Source: Pseudoalteromonas flavipulchra NCIMB 2033 = ATCC BAA-314
Lineage (GTDB): Bacteria > Pseudomonadota > Gammaproteobacteria > Enterobacterales > Alteromonadaceae
DNA: 64,000 nt
Assembly: GCA_000814665.1 (NCBI GenBank)
Contig: JWIH01000020.1
Location: 310,001-374,000 of the forward strand
Direction of reading: 5' to 3'
How positions within the stretch are numbered: the first letter of the stretch is position 1; each line of letters opens with the position of its first letter. Position numbers and translations under genes: made by a program. Shown here piece after piece: positions 43,505-51,920 of the stretch. The notes beneath the pieces are model-generated. The model saw only the letters and a program-made list of their open reading frames with translations. It did no database searches and had not been told where the DNA came from.

Positions 43505-46466
43505 TTCTTCTTAATCCCACTAGTACTCCACCAATTAACGCAAACCATCCGATACTGCCGCCAGACGATCCGCTATCACCAGAATCTATCGGCGTTGTTG
43601 TTGGTGCCGTTACTGTGATCTCAACAGTGCCTTTCGCGCTTTGATCTGCACCATCCGATAGCGTTAACACGACATCATATGTACCCGCTTGAGCGTAACT
43701 ATGCGTTGTAGTTAAACCAGAATCTTGTGTGCCATCACCGAAATCCCAATTAGCTTGATAGTTACCATCACCACCAACAGCAGTTGCGACAAAGCTTGCC
43801 TGTAAGTTCGATGTGGTCGCTGTGGCTTCAATGCTTAGAGGTACTACGACTGTCACTGAGGTTGATTTAGTTACCGCTTCACCTCCGGCGTCTTTCACAT
43901 TAAGCGTTACCGTGTATGTGCCGCTCAGCTCATAGATATGTTCAATTGAGTTTGATGTTGATGTTGCTCCATCACCAAAGTTCCACTCAAGCTCATAAGG
44001 CGCTTTACCACCATTGATCTCGGCATTGAAGACAAAGCCTTGCCCTACTGCGGTCGCCTTGATATCACCGACTGTAAGCGGGATTGGCTCGACGTTGCCA
44101 ACGCTAACATTTGAACTCAACGCTGAAGTGCTACCGTCAGCTTTGGTTCGTGTGAACATTACCGTATAGTTGCCGATATCTTGATAGCTGTGAACAGGTG
44201 AAAGCGCGTTACTTGTTTGACCATCACCAAAGCTCCACAAAAAACTATCTGATTCGTTTAATGCTAAGCCTTTGACATTAAACTTAACGGTGTTTTGAGA
44301 TTGTACTTGAGTGATTTTAGGGTCGCTGAGATAAATTACACCGACTTGCGCGCTGCTTGCATCTTCTTCTATGGTATTCAATCTAAGTTGAACACCAAAA
44401 CCAGGCAAACTAACACCTGACTCTTTTTGGATGGAGAAAGTGTAATCCTGAGTATCATCAAACGTACTGATTGGCGTGAGATGTTGATCGCCAAGACCTG
44501 CTTTTTGAGTATCTAAACGCAGTGTTGCATCTTTGACCTGAATAATACTCGTTGCGGGTGTTGTGCCATCGGCTTTGAAAATTGGGTTTTGGTCTTGGTC
44601 AATCACCAACATATCGCCAGTACCGGGGTGTAACGAAGTGGAGTTATTGCTTTGCCCATCGTTGCTGTACCACATCAACACACCAGAATTATAACCAGAC
44701 AAAGACAAACCCGCATCTAACCCTCTAAATGAGCGTAAATGCGCGTAGTAAGCGTTACCAGATTTAGCTCTATAGCCGGAAATCTTACGAAAACCGTTGT
44801 AGACTAAGTCGTTTGTTGGTTCTGCGGTATTGGTATAAATTTGCGAACCATCCGCTGTCACCGCGATGTTATCGAGTAATACCCCTTTAAGGGTTTCAAA
44901 ATCGTCAGTTTGATAAACGAATGTAACGGTGACAGTTTGTCCTCGGTACGCTGAGATATCAAAATCTAGCGTAATTGGGTTAGCCCCAAAAGCCGACGAC
45001 TCGCCATCCATGTAATTAGTGACACTGGTATAATTTGGATGGTTCGATTTTGTGGTATTGCCAGCAATTGGCTGTCCATTTACCGCCACTTGGAAAATAT
45101 CGTAGTTAAGCTCGATACTATAATTTGCAAGCATGGATAATGAAATTTGACTTGCGTTAGGTAAGCTTACGGTAAAACTTGCTTGGTTATTGAGTTTGTC
45201 GTCTTGTCCTGAGTAATAGTGATAATTCCCATCAAGTGGCGTTATGAATTCTTCTAGTTCCGCAGGCAGGTTTATCTTTATTTGATTCGTAGTACCATTG
45301 TTCACCCCAATATCTGTGAGCGTTACCGTTTGTTCTGTGCTCAAATCATCAAATGTGTATTCGGTTTGGGTTAACCAATTTCCTGCATAATTTTGTTGCA
45401 AAAACTCAAGGCTTTTAGGGGAGAACTGGGTGGGCTGCGAGCCACTTAATTGACCTAAGTAACTGCCTGAAGACATGACTGACCAAAGCGCAACGGGTTC
45501 ACCTATGTCATTGGAATTTAAATCGTATTCGTCCGGTAATCCGAGGTCATGACCAAACTCATGGACAACCACACCGATTGCAGCATCAATCGGATTAATG
45601 GTGTAGTTATAAACCTTGTAATTGGTATCTGGAATTGTCTTTGGCTGGTTGTTTTCATCAAATACGAAGAAGCGATGTGACCAAATTGCGTCAGTATCTA
45701 ATACGCCGCCACCTGCTTCTTGACCGATACTTGAATGAAATAACATGACATGGTCAATAATGCCGTCAGGCTCAAGGCGGTTGCCATCACCATCTATGTC
45801 ATTCAAATCTGTTTTATCGTACTCAGATAAGTCGATATTAAATTGCGTTACAGCTTTGCTTACAGCTTCAAACACCAACTCTTCCGGTCTTAAGTCTCGG
45901 GTATCGCCTTCTTGTTCACCATAGTAGGCTGCATTTTGAGCGGCTCTTACCCAGCCAAATGCATTGCCAGATACCTTGAAGCTTCCGCCTGAGGCCGCTT
46001 GATAAAACTGGGTAGCGGATTGCAACGATTCGTTGTTAGGCCCGTTATAGCCACTATCCGAATACAATAATGATTGGTAGTGAGACGCGGGGTAGCTTGG
46101 GTAGTACATATCAGTATCACCCGGGTTTAGTCGGTTTTGGTCGTTAGGCAAATCCGGGAAATCGACCAGAATAGCAAGGATTTTGGCTTCATTAAGTGTT
46201 TGCGCCGTGCCCACCGCAAATTGTTTGCCCAACTTAGTATTGCCAAGGTGCACATTTTTAATTGCATAAGGTGTTTTTATTTGGCTGGCAATGGGCTTTG
46301 TTTTGGTGAATTGCTCAATTGCAATTTTCCGCTCGTATTCACTCAGTGTGCGGCCGAGCTTTTTCTCCTGCCAGTAGATAACCTGATCTTTGTAGAGCAC
46401 CTGAGCTGACGCTGTACTTGATAGCAGCGTGGCCGATGCCAATATGCTTAGTTTAAAAATATTCAT
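43494..46466 (-). CDS. M6-like (immune inhibitor A) metalloprotease with PKD repeats and GlyGly-CTERM
   Basis: The 990-aa secreted protein has a signal peptide (about residues 1-22). It is followed by an M6 peptidase domain with the zinc site HEFGHDLGLPDEY (about residue 310) and a beta-rich middle region. Three PKD domains follow (about residues 715-800, 800-885 and 885-965), each with W-x-FGDG-x-(T/S) (for example LWSFGDGQTS, EWNFGDGATS, NWDFGDGTQD). The tail GGSIGWFALIGGVLVGLRRR is a GlyGly-CTERM signal, recognised by a rhombosortase after type II secretion. It likely degrades external protein. The final codons form a terminator stem (43485-43504). Confidence 0.93.
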   Translation of the reverse strand: MNIFKLSILASATLLSSTASAQVLYKDQVIYWQEKKLGRTLSEYERKIAIEQFTKTKPIASQIKTPYAIKNVHLGNTKLGKQFAVGTAQTLNEAKILAILVDFPDLPNDQNRLNPGDTDMYYPSYPASHYQSLLYSDSGYNGPNNESLQSATQFYQAASGGSFKVSGNAFGWVRAAQNAAYYGEQEGDTRDLRPEELVFEAVSKAVTQFNIDLSEYDKTDLNDIDGDGNRLEPDGIIDHVMLFHSSIGQEAGGGVLDTDAIWSHRFFVFDENNQPKTIPDTNYKVYNYTINPIDAAIGVVVHEFGHDLGLPDEYDLNSNDIGEPVALWSVMSSGSYLGQLSGSQPTQFSPKSLEFLQQNYAGNWLTQTEYTFDDLSTEQTVTLTDIGVNNGTTNQIKINLPAELEEFITPLDGNYHYYSGQDDKLNNQASFTVSLPNASQISLSMLANYSIELNYDIFQVAVNGQPIAGNTTKSNHPNYTSVTNYMDGESSAFGANPITLDFDISAYRGQTVTVTFVYQTDDFETLKGVLLDNIAVTADGSQIYTNTAEPTNDLVYNGFRKISGYRAKSGNAYYAHLRSFRGLDAGLSLSGYNSGVLMWYSNDGQSNNSTSLHPGTGDMLVIDQDQNPIFKADGTTPATSIIQVKDATLRLDTQKAGLGDQHLTPISTFDDTQDYTFSIQKESGVSLPGFGVQLRLNTIEEDASSAQVGVIYLSDPKITQVQSQNTVKFNVKGLALNESDSFLWSFGDGQTSNALSPVHSYQDIGNYTVMFTRTKADGSTSALSSNVSVGNVEPIPLTVGDIKATAVGQGFVFNAEINGGKAPYELEWNFGDGATSTSNSIEHIYELSGTYTVTLNVKDAGGEAVTKSTSVTVVVPLSIEATATTSNLQASFVATAVGGDGNYQANWDFGDGTQDSGLTTTHSYAQAGTYDVVLTLSDGADQSAKGTVEITVTAPTTTPIDSGDSGSSGGSIGWFALIGGVLVGLRRRWC

Positions 46467-46570
46467 CTAAGAGACCCCAGTACAATTGAGCTTTAAGTTT
46501 AGCATTTTTATCGCTTTGTTCCCGTATAAGTGCTACTAAATAAAAAATCTAATTGGTGGTGAATTTTAAA

Positions 46571-46589
46571 TTGAAATGTAATATTTCAA
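46571..46589. promoter_or_regulatory. Inverted repeat upstream of the ilv promoter
   Basis: TTGAAAT (46571-46577) and ATTTCAA (46583-46589) form a perfect 7-bp inverted repeat with a 5-bp spacer. It lies 4 bp upstream of the candidate ilv -35 and in the promoter gap shared with the divergent M6 protease gene. It could be an operator (for example Lrp-like), which is unproven. Confidence 0.45.
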
Positions 46590-46592
46590 CAA

Positions 46593-46621
46593 TTGAAAGG
46601 TGGAAAGGTGGAATTTATATC
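46593..46621 (+). promoter_or_regulatory. Candidate sigma-70 promoter of the ilv operon
   Basis: TTGAAA (46593-46598) and TATATC (46616-46621) are spaced by 17 bp, about 46 bp before the leader peptide start. The -10 has 4 of 6 consensus bases. Confidence 0.45.
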
Positions 46622-46666
46622 TAATACTGTGTAGGCTAACTTTGAAATCAACTTAAAGGCAAAATA

Positions 46667-46720
46667 ATGACTAATTTCTTTCAACTAATCGTTCTCGTGG
46701 TGGTACTGGTCTCTTCATAG
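46667..46720 (+). CDS. ilvL: ilv operon leader peptide
   Basis: The 17-codon frame MTNFFQLIVLVVVLVSS has ten branched-chain codons out of 17 (one Ile, three Leu and five Val in the core LIVLVVVLV, plus flanks). It precedes alternative hairpins and a terminator ahead of the acetolactate synthase gene. The dense Leu/Ile/Val run is the mark of an attenuation leader sensing charged branched-chain tRNAs. AAAGGCAAAATA precedes the ATG. Confidence 0.93.
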   Translation: MTNFFQLIVLVVVLVSS

Positions 46721-46726
46721 AGTTCA

Positions 46727-46785
46727 GCGGGGAGCTATTACTTGAAAGAAATACTCAAACCCCGCAACCAGCGGGGTTTTTTTTT
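46727..46785 (+). promoter_or_regulatory. Branched-chain amino acid attenuator
   Basis: The terminator stem ACCCCGC (46759-46765) with GCGGGGT (46771-46777) and loop AACCA is followed by nine T residues. GCGGGG (46727-46732), just past the leader stop, can instead pair with CCCCGC (46760-46765) as an antiterminator. The arrangement and the leader peptide together indicate attenuation. Confidence 0.88.
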
Positions 46786-46832
46786 GATTTTAGAAATATA
46801 ACAGGCACGCACAGTCAACGAGGAATGAGGTA

Positions 46833-48554
46833 ATGGCAGAGCAATACAACGGCTCCGAGCTAGTAGTAAAAGCATTGAGCGCATTAAAAGTAAAATACAT
46901 ATTTGGCTATCCCGGCGGATCGGTTCTTGATCTTTATGATGCCTTGTTTCAGCAATCAGATATTGAGCATATCTTGGTTAGACATGAGCAAGCAGCAACC
47001 CACATGGCAGACGGTTATGCCAGAGCAACGGGAGACGTCGGTGTCGTCCTTGCGACCAGTGGCCCTGGTGCCACTAACTGCATTACAGGGATCGCGACCG
47101 CTTATATGGATTCAATCCCAATGGTTGTACTCTCAGGGCAAGTACCTTCAAACCTAATCGGCGATGATGCGTTTCAAGAGACGGATATTGTTGGTTGCTC
47201 TCGCCCTATCGTTAAACACAGTTTTAACTGCCGCGACGCGACAAAAATCCCAGAAGTGTTAGCTAAGGCATTTTATCTAGCCAACTCTGGTAGACCGGGA
47301 CCGGTTGTGGTTGAGCTGCCAAAAGATATTTTGAACCCTGCGCTTAAATTCGATTATCAGATGCCTGAACAGATTGATATGCGAACTTACAACCCGAGTG
47401 TAAAGGGGCATTCCAAGCAGATCCGCAAAGCGGTTGAAGCCATTATTGAAGCGAAGCGTTTGGTTATTTATTCTGGCGGCGGCATTATTCTTTCGAATAC
47501 CTCGGAAAAACTAACTGAGCTGGTTGAGAAATTAAACGCGCCTATCACCAATACCCTAATGGGTCTTGGCGGGATCAGTGGCACACACCCTAACTTTATT
47601 GGCATGTTAGGGATGCACGGAAGTCTTGAAGCGAATAAGGCAATGGCGAATGCCGATGTTATCTTAGCGTTAGGGGCGCGTTTTGATGACCGTGTGACCA
47701 ATAACGTTAAGAAGTTTTGTCCGGATGCCAAAATTGTTCACGTTGATGTGGATCCAACTTCAATTTCTAAGACCATTCAAGCGCATATTCCAGTTGTGGG
47801 CTGCTTAGATACAGTGATGGAGCAATTGCTACGCGGTATCGAAAAAAGCGAGAAGCGCATCGACCGCGCTGCACAAGAAGATTGGTGGCAAGCAATTACC
47901 ACATGGCGCGCTCAGAAGTGTTTGTCGTTTACAGCGGGTGTTGAAAAAATCAAGCCGCAAACGGTTATCGAAAAGCTATACCAAATGACCAGCGGTGACG
48001 CGTATGTTTGCTCAGACGTAGGACAACACCAGATGTTTGCAGCGCAGTACTACCCGTTTAAATCACCTCGTCAATGGATCAATTCAGGCGGTCTTGGCAC
48101 CATGGGGTTTGGCTTACCCGCTGCGATGGGCGTAAAAATGGCATTCCCGCAAAGTGAAGTATTATGCGTAACTGGGGATGGTTCTATCCAAATGAATATT
48201 CAGGAACTTTCAACCTGTTTGCAATACGGCCTTGCTGTCAAGGTCATCTCGTTAAACAACCGCTCGCTTGGTATGGTACGCCAATGGCAAGACATGATGT
48301 ATGAGGGACGTCACGCAAGCTCTTATATGGAATCACTGCCTGATTTTGTTGCGCTTGCCGAGAGTTATGGTCATATCGGTATTCGGGTTGATAAACCTGA
48401 GCAACTTGATGCGGCGCTGGAAAAAGCAATGTCGATTAAAGACCGACTTGTATTTTTAGATATTTTGGTTGATGAGTCTGAACATGTGTATCCGATGCAA
48501 ATTAAGCAAGGTGCGATAGACGAGATGTGGTTGAAAAAAGGAGTAAAAGCATAA
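46833..48554 (+). CDS. ilvI: Acetolactate synthase, large catalytic subunit
   Basis: The 573-aa ThDP-dependent enzyme has the N-terminal domain [15 protein letters not shown] with the catalytic [14 protein letters not shown]. Further motifs are [10 protein letters not shown], the central FAD-binding domain ([10 protein letters not shown]) and the ThDP/Mg site [12 protein letters not shown]…[12 protein letters not shown]. It condenses two pyruvates or pyruvate plus 2-oxobutyrate in valine/isoleucine synthesis. It is paired with an IlvH-type regulatory subunit, so I call it ilvI rather than ilvG. The ilvG/ilvI distinction by sequence alone is not firm. It is preceded by an attenuator. Confidence 0.93.
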   Translation: MAEQYNGSELVVKALSALKVKYIFGYPGGSVLDLYDALFQQSDIEHILVRHEQAATHMADGYARATGDVGVVLATSGPGATNCITGIATAYMDSIPMVVLSGQVPSNLIGDDAFQETDIVGCSRPIVKHSFNCRDATKIPEVLAKAFYLANSGRPGPVVVELPKDILNPALKFDYQMPEQIDMRTYNPSVKGHSKQIRKAVEAIIEAKRLVIYSGGGIILSNTSEKLTELVEKLNAPITNTLMGLGGISGTHPNFIGMLGMHGSLEANKAMANADVILALGARFDDRVTNNVKKFCPDAKIVHVDVDPTSISKTIQAHIPVVGCLDTVMEQLLRGIEKSEKRIDRAAQEDWWQAITTWRAQKCLSFTAGVEKIKPQTVIEKLYQMTSGDAYVCSDVGQHQMFAAQYYPFKSPRQWINSGGLGTMGFGLPAAMGVKMAFPQSEVLCVTGDGSIQMNIQELSTCLQYGLAVKVISLNNRSLGMVRQWQDMMYEGRHASSYMESLPDFVALAESYGHIGIRVDKPEQLDAALEKAMSIKDRLVFLDILVDESEHVYPMQIKQGAIDEMWLKKGVKA

Positions 48555-49051
48555 TGAGAAGAATACTATCGATTTTATTAGAGAATGAACCTGGCTCTCT
48601 TTCTCGTATTGTGGGTTTATTTTCTCAACGTGCGTACAACATTGACAGCTTAACAGTGGGTACAACTGCAGACAAAACGCTATCTCGCATTACCATTACG
48701 ACCCAAGGCGATGACCGCATTGTTGAACAAATCACCAAGCAAGTTAACAAGCTGGTGGATGTGCTTAAGGTTATAGATTTAACTGATATGCAGCACATTG
48801 AAAGAGAGCTGCTACTGGTAAAAGTCTATGCCAGAGATGAAGTAACACGAGCTGCTATCAATCGTGTTGCTGAGGTGTTCCAAGCCAGCATTATAGATAT
48901 GGGCAAGCAAAGTTATATATTACAGATGGTAAGCTCAGCCGACCGTCTTGAGTCTTTCTTGGATCTATTACGTCACGAAAGCGACATTATTGAACTTGTG
49001 CGCTCTGGCGCGGTAGGTATTGGCCGTGGTGACAAAGCGCTGAAAGGATAA
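48554..49051 (+). CDS. ilvH: Acetolactate synthase, small regulatory subunit
   Basis: The 165-aa IlvH-type subunit has an ACT domain [36 protein letters not shown] and a second C-terminal domain. It gives valine feedback inhibition and activates the large subunit. The ATG at 48554 overlaps the large-subunit stop (TAATG), and the family N-terminus matches exactly there. It is much longer than IlvM (about 85 aa), so this is an ilvIH pair. A possible long hairpin follows at 49089-49121. Confidence 0.95.
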   Translation: MRRILSILLENEPGSLSRIVGLFSQRAYNIDSLTVGTTADKTLSRITITTQGDDRIVEQITKQVNKLVDVLKVIDLTDMQHIERELLLVKVYARDEVTRAAINRVAEVFQASIIDMGKQSYILQMVSSADRLESFLDLLRHESDIIELVRSGAVGIGRGDKALKG

Positions 49052-49088
49052 AACAACTTACCTTTTAGCTGTCACAGTTATCTTTTAG

Positions 49089-49121
49089 GCGGGTGAGTAC
49101 ATTGTATTACGTACAACCCGC
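49089..49121 (+). terminator. Possible terminator of the ilv operon
   Basis: GCGGGT (49089-49094) with ACCCGC (49116-49121), continued by GTAC with GTAC, encloses an AT-rich loop, 38 bp after ilvH. T-rich sequence follows after a few bases. Moderate support only. Confidence 0.45.
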
Positions 49122-49199
49122 TGCAGTTATTTTGCATGTCGGCTTCGATTTACTCTCATTAGGTTACTGGCTATAATCTCGTTTTTATCAAGTTAGATT

Positions 49200-49706
49200 A
49201 TGCACATGGAACTCGAACGCTTCTGGCAGCTTGTCACCGCCCCCGATCATTCAAACGATAATGAATATTTAAAAACGCGTTTATCACCGCTAAGTTCAGA
49301 AGAAATTGCTCAGTTCGATGCATTATATACCAAAGAACTAAGAGCACTGTGGCATTGGGATAACTGGAAAGTGGCCTACGTGATTGCAGGCTGTAATAGC
49401 GAATATGACTTCTTAGATTTTTGTAATTGGATCATTAGTCGCGGCCCTGAAGCGGTAAGCGTACTCACTGCGGAACCAGACGAATTAGCTAATAAGTTTG
49501 CTATTCCGAATAAAGACGACCTGCCCTACCCGTTTATTGACGAATTAGATTTAGTTGCAGGGTTGCTTTTTGAAGAAAAAAATCAAGACGAACTCCCATA
49601 TCACAGTGTCGTGAACTTTCCGCCGCAAGGTAAAAAATTTAAAAATAAACCAAAACAGTTAAAGGCTGAACTACCTCTACTTTTTGGTCAATATTGGCTT
49701 GGATAA
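49200..49706 (+). CDS. DUF4240 family protein
   Basis: The 168-aa cytoplasmic protein carries the DUF4240 pattern: an N-terminal (M)ERFWQLV, a long helical region, and YDFLDFCNWIISRGPEA. DUF4240 members are often toxin-system or phage-defence neighbours or WGR-linked, but here none of those partners is present and the gene stands alone. The start at ATG 49200 has no strong ribosome-binding site; ATG 49206 is equally possible. The function is unknown. Confidence 0.82.
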   Translation: MHMELERFWQLVTAPDHSNDNEYLKTRLSPLSSEEIAQFDALYTKELRALWHWDNWKVAYVIAGCNSEYDFLDFCNWIISRGPEAVSVLTAEPDELANKFAIPNKDDLPYPFIDELDLVAGLLFEEKNQDELPYHSVVNFPPQGKKFKNKPKQLKAELPLLFGQYWLG

Positions 49707-49910
49707 GGTTTAGTTTATTGTTTTATATGATGGGTTTTGGTTGTTCTAGAATTAGATGCTGAAACTCATTATTACCATCGCAAAATGTCACTGCTCCAGA
49801 CGCTTATCAATCCTTCTCGCCAACAAAAAAAACTTAAGAACACATCCTCTTGTTAAGTCGTAAGCAGTGGAATACTATGTTGATTCCCTATATCGAAAAC
49901 AAAAAGAATA

Positions 49911-51143
49911 ATGATGAAAGCCCCCTCCTCCTCTATTTTAAAATACTTCCCTAGTTTGGCGTTAGTGATAGCCTGTCAAAGTATGGCTGTGCAGCAAAAG
50001 TTGTTAGCCGATGACGGTAAAGCAGAAGATCAGTTTGGTTATAGCGTAGCGATAGACGGCACAACTGCATTAGTTGGTGCCCATAAAGTGGATGCAAATA
50101 CGAGTCAGGATATTGGTGCGGCTTACCTATACACGCTAGGTGCGTCTGGCTGGCAGCAACAAGCAAAGCTCATCGCGCAGCCTGCCAATGCAGGCGACAC
50201 GCTTGGCGGCAATGTTGCCCTTAAGAATAATATTGCCATGCTTGGTGCTATAAATCGGGACGATAGAGGAGAAAATGCCGGTGCGGTGTTTGCTTTTGAG
50301 CGCACAGAAAATAGCTGGGTACAAAAACAAATTTTAACCGCCAACGATGCAAAAGCGGGTGATGCCTTTGGACAAAGCATTGCCCTCACCGAGCAATTTT
50401 TAGTGATCGGTGCACCACACAGCGATGCGCCACACAAAGACTCAGGTTCAGCGTATGTATACGAGAGAGAAAACAATAGCTGGCATTTTCAGTCAAAGTT
50501 GACGGCAAGGGATGGCGCTGATGGGGACTTATTCGGAATTAGCGTAGCAATAGATGGCGATACCATTTTAGTCGGCGCAGATTTGAATGATGAAAAAGCA
50601 GAAAAAGCTGGTGCTGTTTATGTGTATCAATTCGATGGTAAAAAGTGGAATTCGCAAGCAAAACTGATGGCAAATGATGGTGGGAACACCGATATTTTTG
50701 GTGTTCGCGTGGCTATTTTTGGAGATACAGCCCTTATTTCTGCCAGAAGAGATGATATCGACGGTATAGGTAAAGATGCCGGCTCTGCTTATCTGTTTGA
50801 GAGAACAAATGATAAATGGACACAAACTCAAAAATTAGTGGCTCCAGATGCCAAAGCGGATGATAGATTTGCACGCGGTGTTGCGTTAAGTAAGGACATG
50901 GCGTTTATCACCGCTATGCACCATGATGAAAAAGGTAATAACGCTGGGGCACTTTATCTATACAAAAAACAACAAGGCCAATGGCAATATGCGTCTAAGG
51001 TATTTGCCAATGATGCAGCGCCAGAAGATAGGTTTGGTTGGAATATTGCGGCTTCTAATAACACTGCCATCATCGCAGCTCCTCACCGCGATGACAAAGG
51101 AGAAGGCTCAGGTGCCGCCTATATTCTGGATTTGGTGGAATAA
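49911..51143 (+). CDS. FG-GAP repeat lipoprotein
   Basis: The 410-aa protein has an N-terminal signal with a lipobox (LVIAC, Cys near residue 22). It is followed by seven repeat units of about 50 residues, each with a D-x-FG-x-(S/N)-(V/I)-A-(L/I)-x-(G/D) core (for example AEDQFGYSVAIDG, AGDAFGQSIALTE, DGDLFGISVAIDG, PEDRFGWNIAASN). This is the FG-GAP/integrin alpha-like beta-propeller pattern and suggests a seven-bladed propeller. The likely role is extracellular binding on the outer membrane. It is a single gene with its own hairpin terminator. Confidence 0.88.
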   Translation: MMKAPSSSILKYFPSLALVIACQSMAVQQKLLADDGKAEDQFGYSVAIDGTTALVGAHKVDANTSQDIGAAYLYTLGASGWQQQAKLIAQPANAGDTLGGNVALKNNIAMLGAINRDDRGENAGAVFAFERTENSWVQKQILTANDAKAGDAFGQSIALTEQFLVIGAPHSDAPHKDSGSAYVYERENNSWHFQSKLTARDGADGDLFGISVAIDGDTILVGADLNDEKAEKAGAVYVYQFDGKKWNSQAKLMANDGGNTDIFGVRVAIFGDTALISARRDDIDGIGKDAGSAYLFERTNDKWTQTQKLVAPDAKADDRFARGVALSKDMAFITAMHHDEKGNNAGALYLYKKQQGQWQYASKVFANDAAPEDRFGWNIAASNNTAIIAAPHRDDKGEGSGAAYILDLVE

Positions 51144-51464
51144 TAGCGATTGGTAATGTCTGAGCTTGGTTCGTTAAGCTCAGACTTTGGCTGTCAGAGT
51201 GAGATTGATAGGCCCTTATTTAACAGTTGACTTGGTGCCATTTTGAATCGTTCAAGCAACAAGAAAGGCTTTAAAGAAGACATTCGGTATCGGTTAAATA
51301 AACGACGCCCGTTTTTTACGCGTTGTTTGACCGATAGAGAACTTATTTTATGTGTTTATTATATATTTGACCTTATCAGCGCTAACTTTCGTTTGCGACA
51401 CGTATTAGCTAAAAACGTCAAAGTACACGTTCTAGCAATCTGAAGTTCATATCACTTCGTCTTG
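51144..51464. other. Intergenic region between convergent genes, 321 bp
   Basis: Apart from the hairpin at 51158-51185, I see only a 66-codon open frame (TTG start at 51243, no ribosome-binding site), which I do not accept as a gene. No repeat or RNA gene is apparent. Confidence 0.6.
51158..51185 (+). terminator. Hairpin terminator after the FG-GAP gene
   Basis: GTCTGAGCTT (51158-51167) pairs perfectly with AAGCTCAGAC (51176-51185) around GGTTCGTT, followed by TTTGG, 14 bp after the stop. Confidence 0.7.
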
Positions 51465-51914
51465 CTAGTACTGCCCTTTTATACGAACCATTTCATTCGC
51501 ATACACTGACTCGCCATTATATTCAGTGAGAAATTCATCAGACACTTCGAATCCGTATGCCTTGTATAACTCCTTTGCAGGCTCATTTGTCTTGGCGACA
51601 AAAAGGTTCGCCTTGCCGCATATTTGTGACAAAAGGAATTCAAGTATTTTTCTTCCGATTCCGTTTCCTCTAGCACTAGGGCAAACAAATAGCGCTCTAA
51701 TTTCTGACCCAAATATTGCTCCAAAACCAAGAATATTCCTATCATCAAAAACGTATATCTTTGATTCCTTTAGTGCAGATAGTCTCTTTTCATCATTTTC
51801 TAGAGGTAAGAGCTTAAATGTCTTTTTCTCAAAACGAAGCTCATCCAGCTTAGATTTCGAATAGATCTCAAAAATTCTCGGATAGTCTTCCTCTGTCAAC
51901 TCTCGAATATTCAT
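51465..51914 (-). CDS. GNAT family N-acetyltransferase
   Basis: The 149-aa protein begins MNIRELTEEDYPRIFEIY and carries the acetyl-CoA motif A pattern (ALFVCPSARGNGIGRKILEFLL, R/Q-x-x-G-x-G/A) and a YKAYGFEV motif B. It acetylates a small molecule or protein; the substrate is unknown. It lies downstream of the chemoreceptor on the same strand with only 6 bp between them, so they may share a transcript. Confidence 0.9.
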   Translation of the reverse strand: MNIRELTEEDYPRIFEIYSKSKLDELRFEKKTFKLLPLENDEKRLSALKESKIYVFDDRNILGFGAIFGSEIRALFVCPSARGNGIGRKILEFLLSQICGKANLFVAKTNEPAKELYKAYGFEVSDEFLTEYNGESVYANEMVRIKGQY

Positions 51915-51920
51915 AGGGTG

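Noticed and set aside
46757..46777. ACCCCGC/GCGGGGT hairpins at 46757 and 55760 as copies of one repeat
   Set aside because: Both are ordinary Rho-independent terminators of the same common type; flanks share nothing.
51243..51443. 66-codon open frame with TTG start between the FG-GAP and GNAT genes
   Set aside because: There is no ribosome-binding site, only a TTG start, the composition is poor and no known family fits. I treat it as chance.
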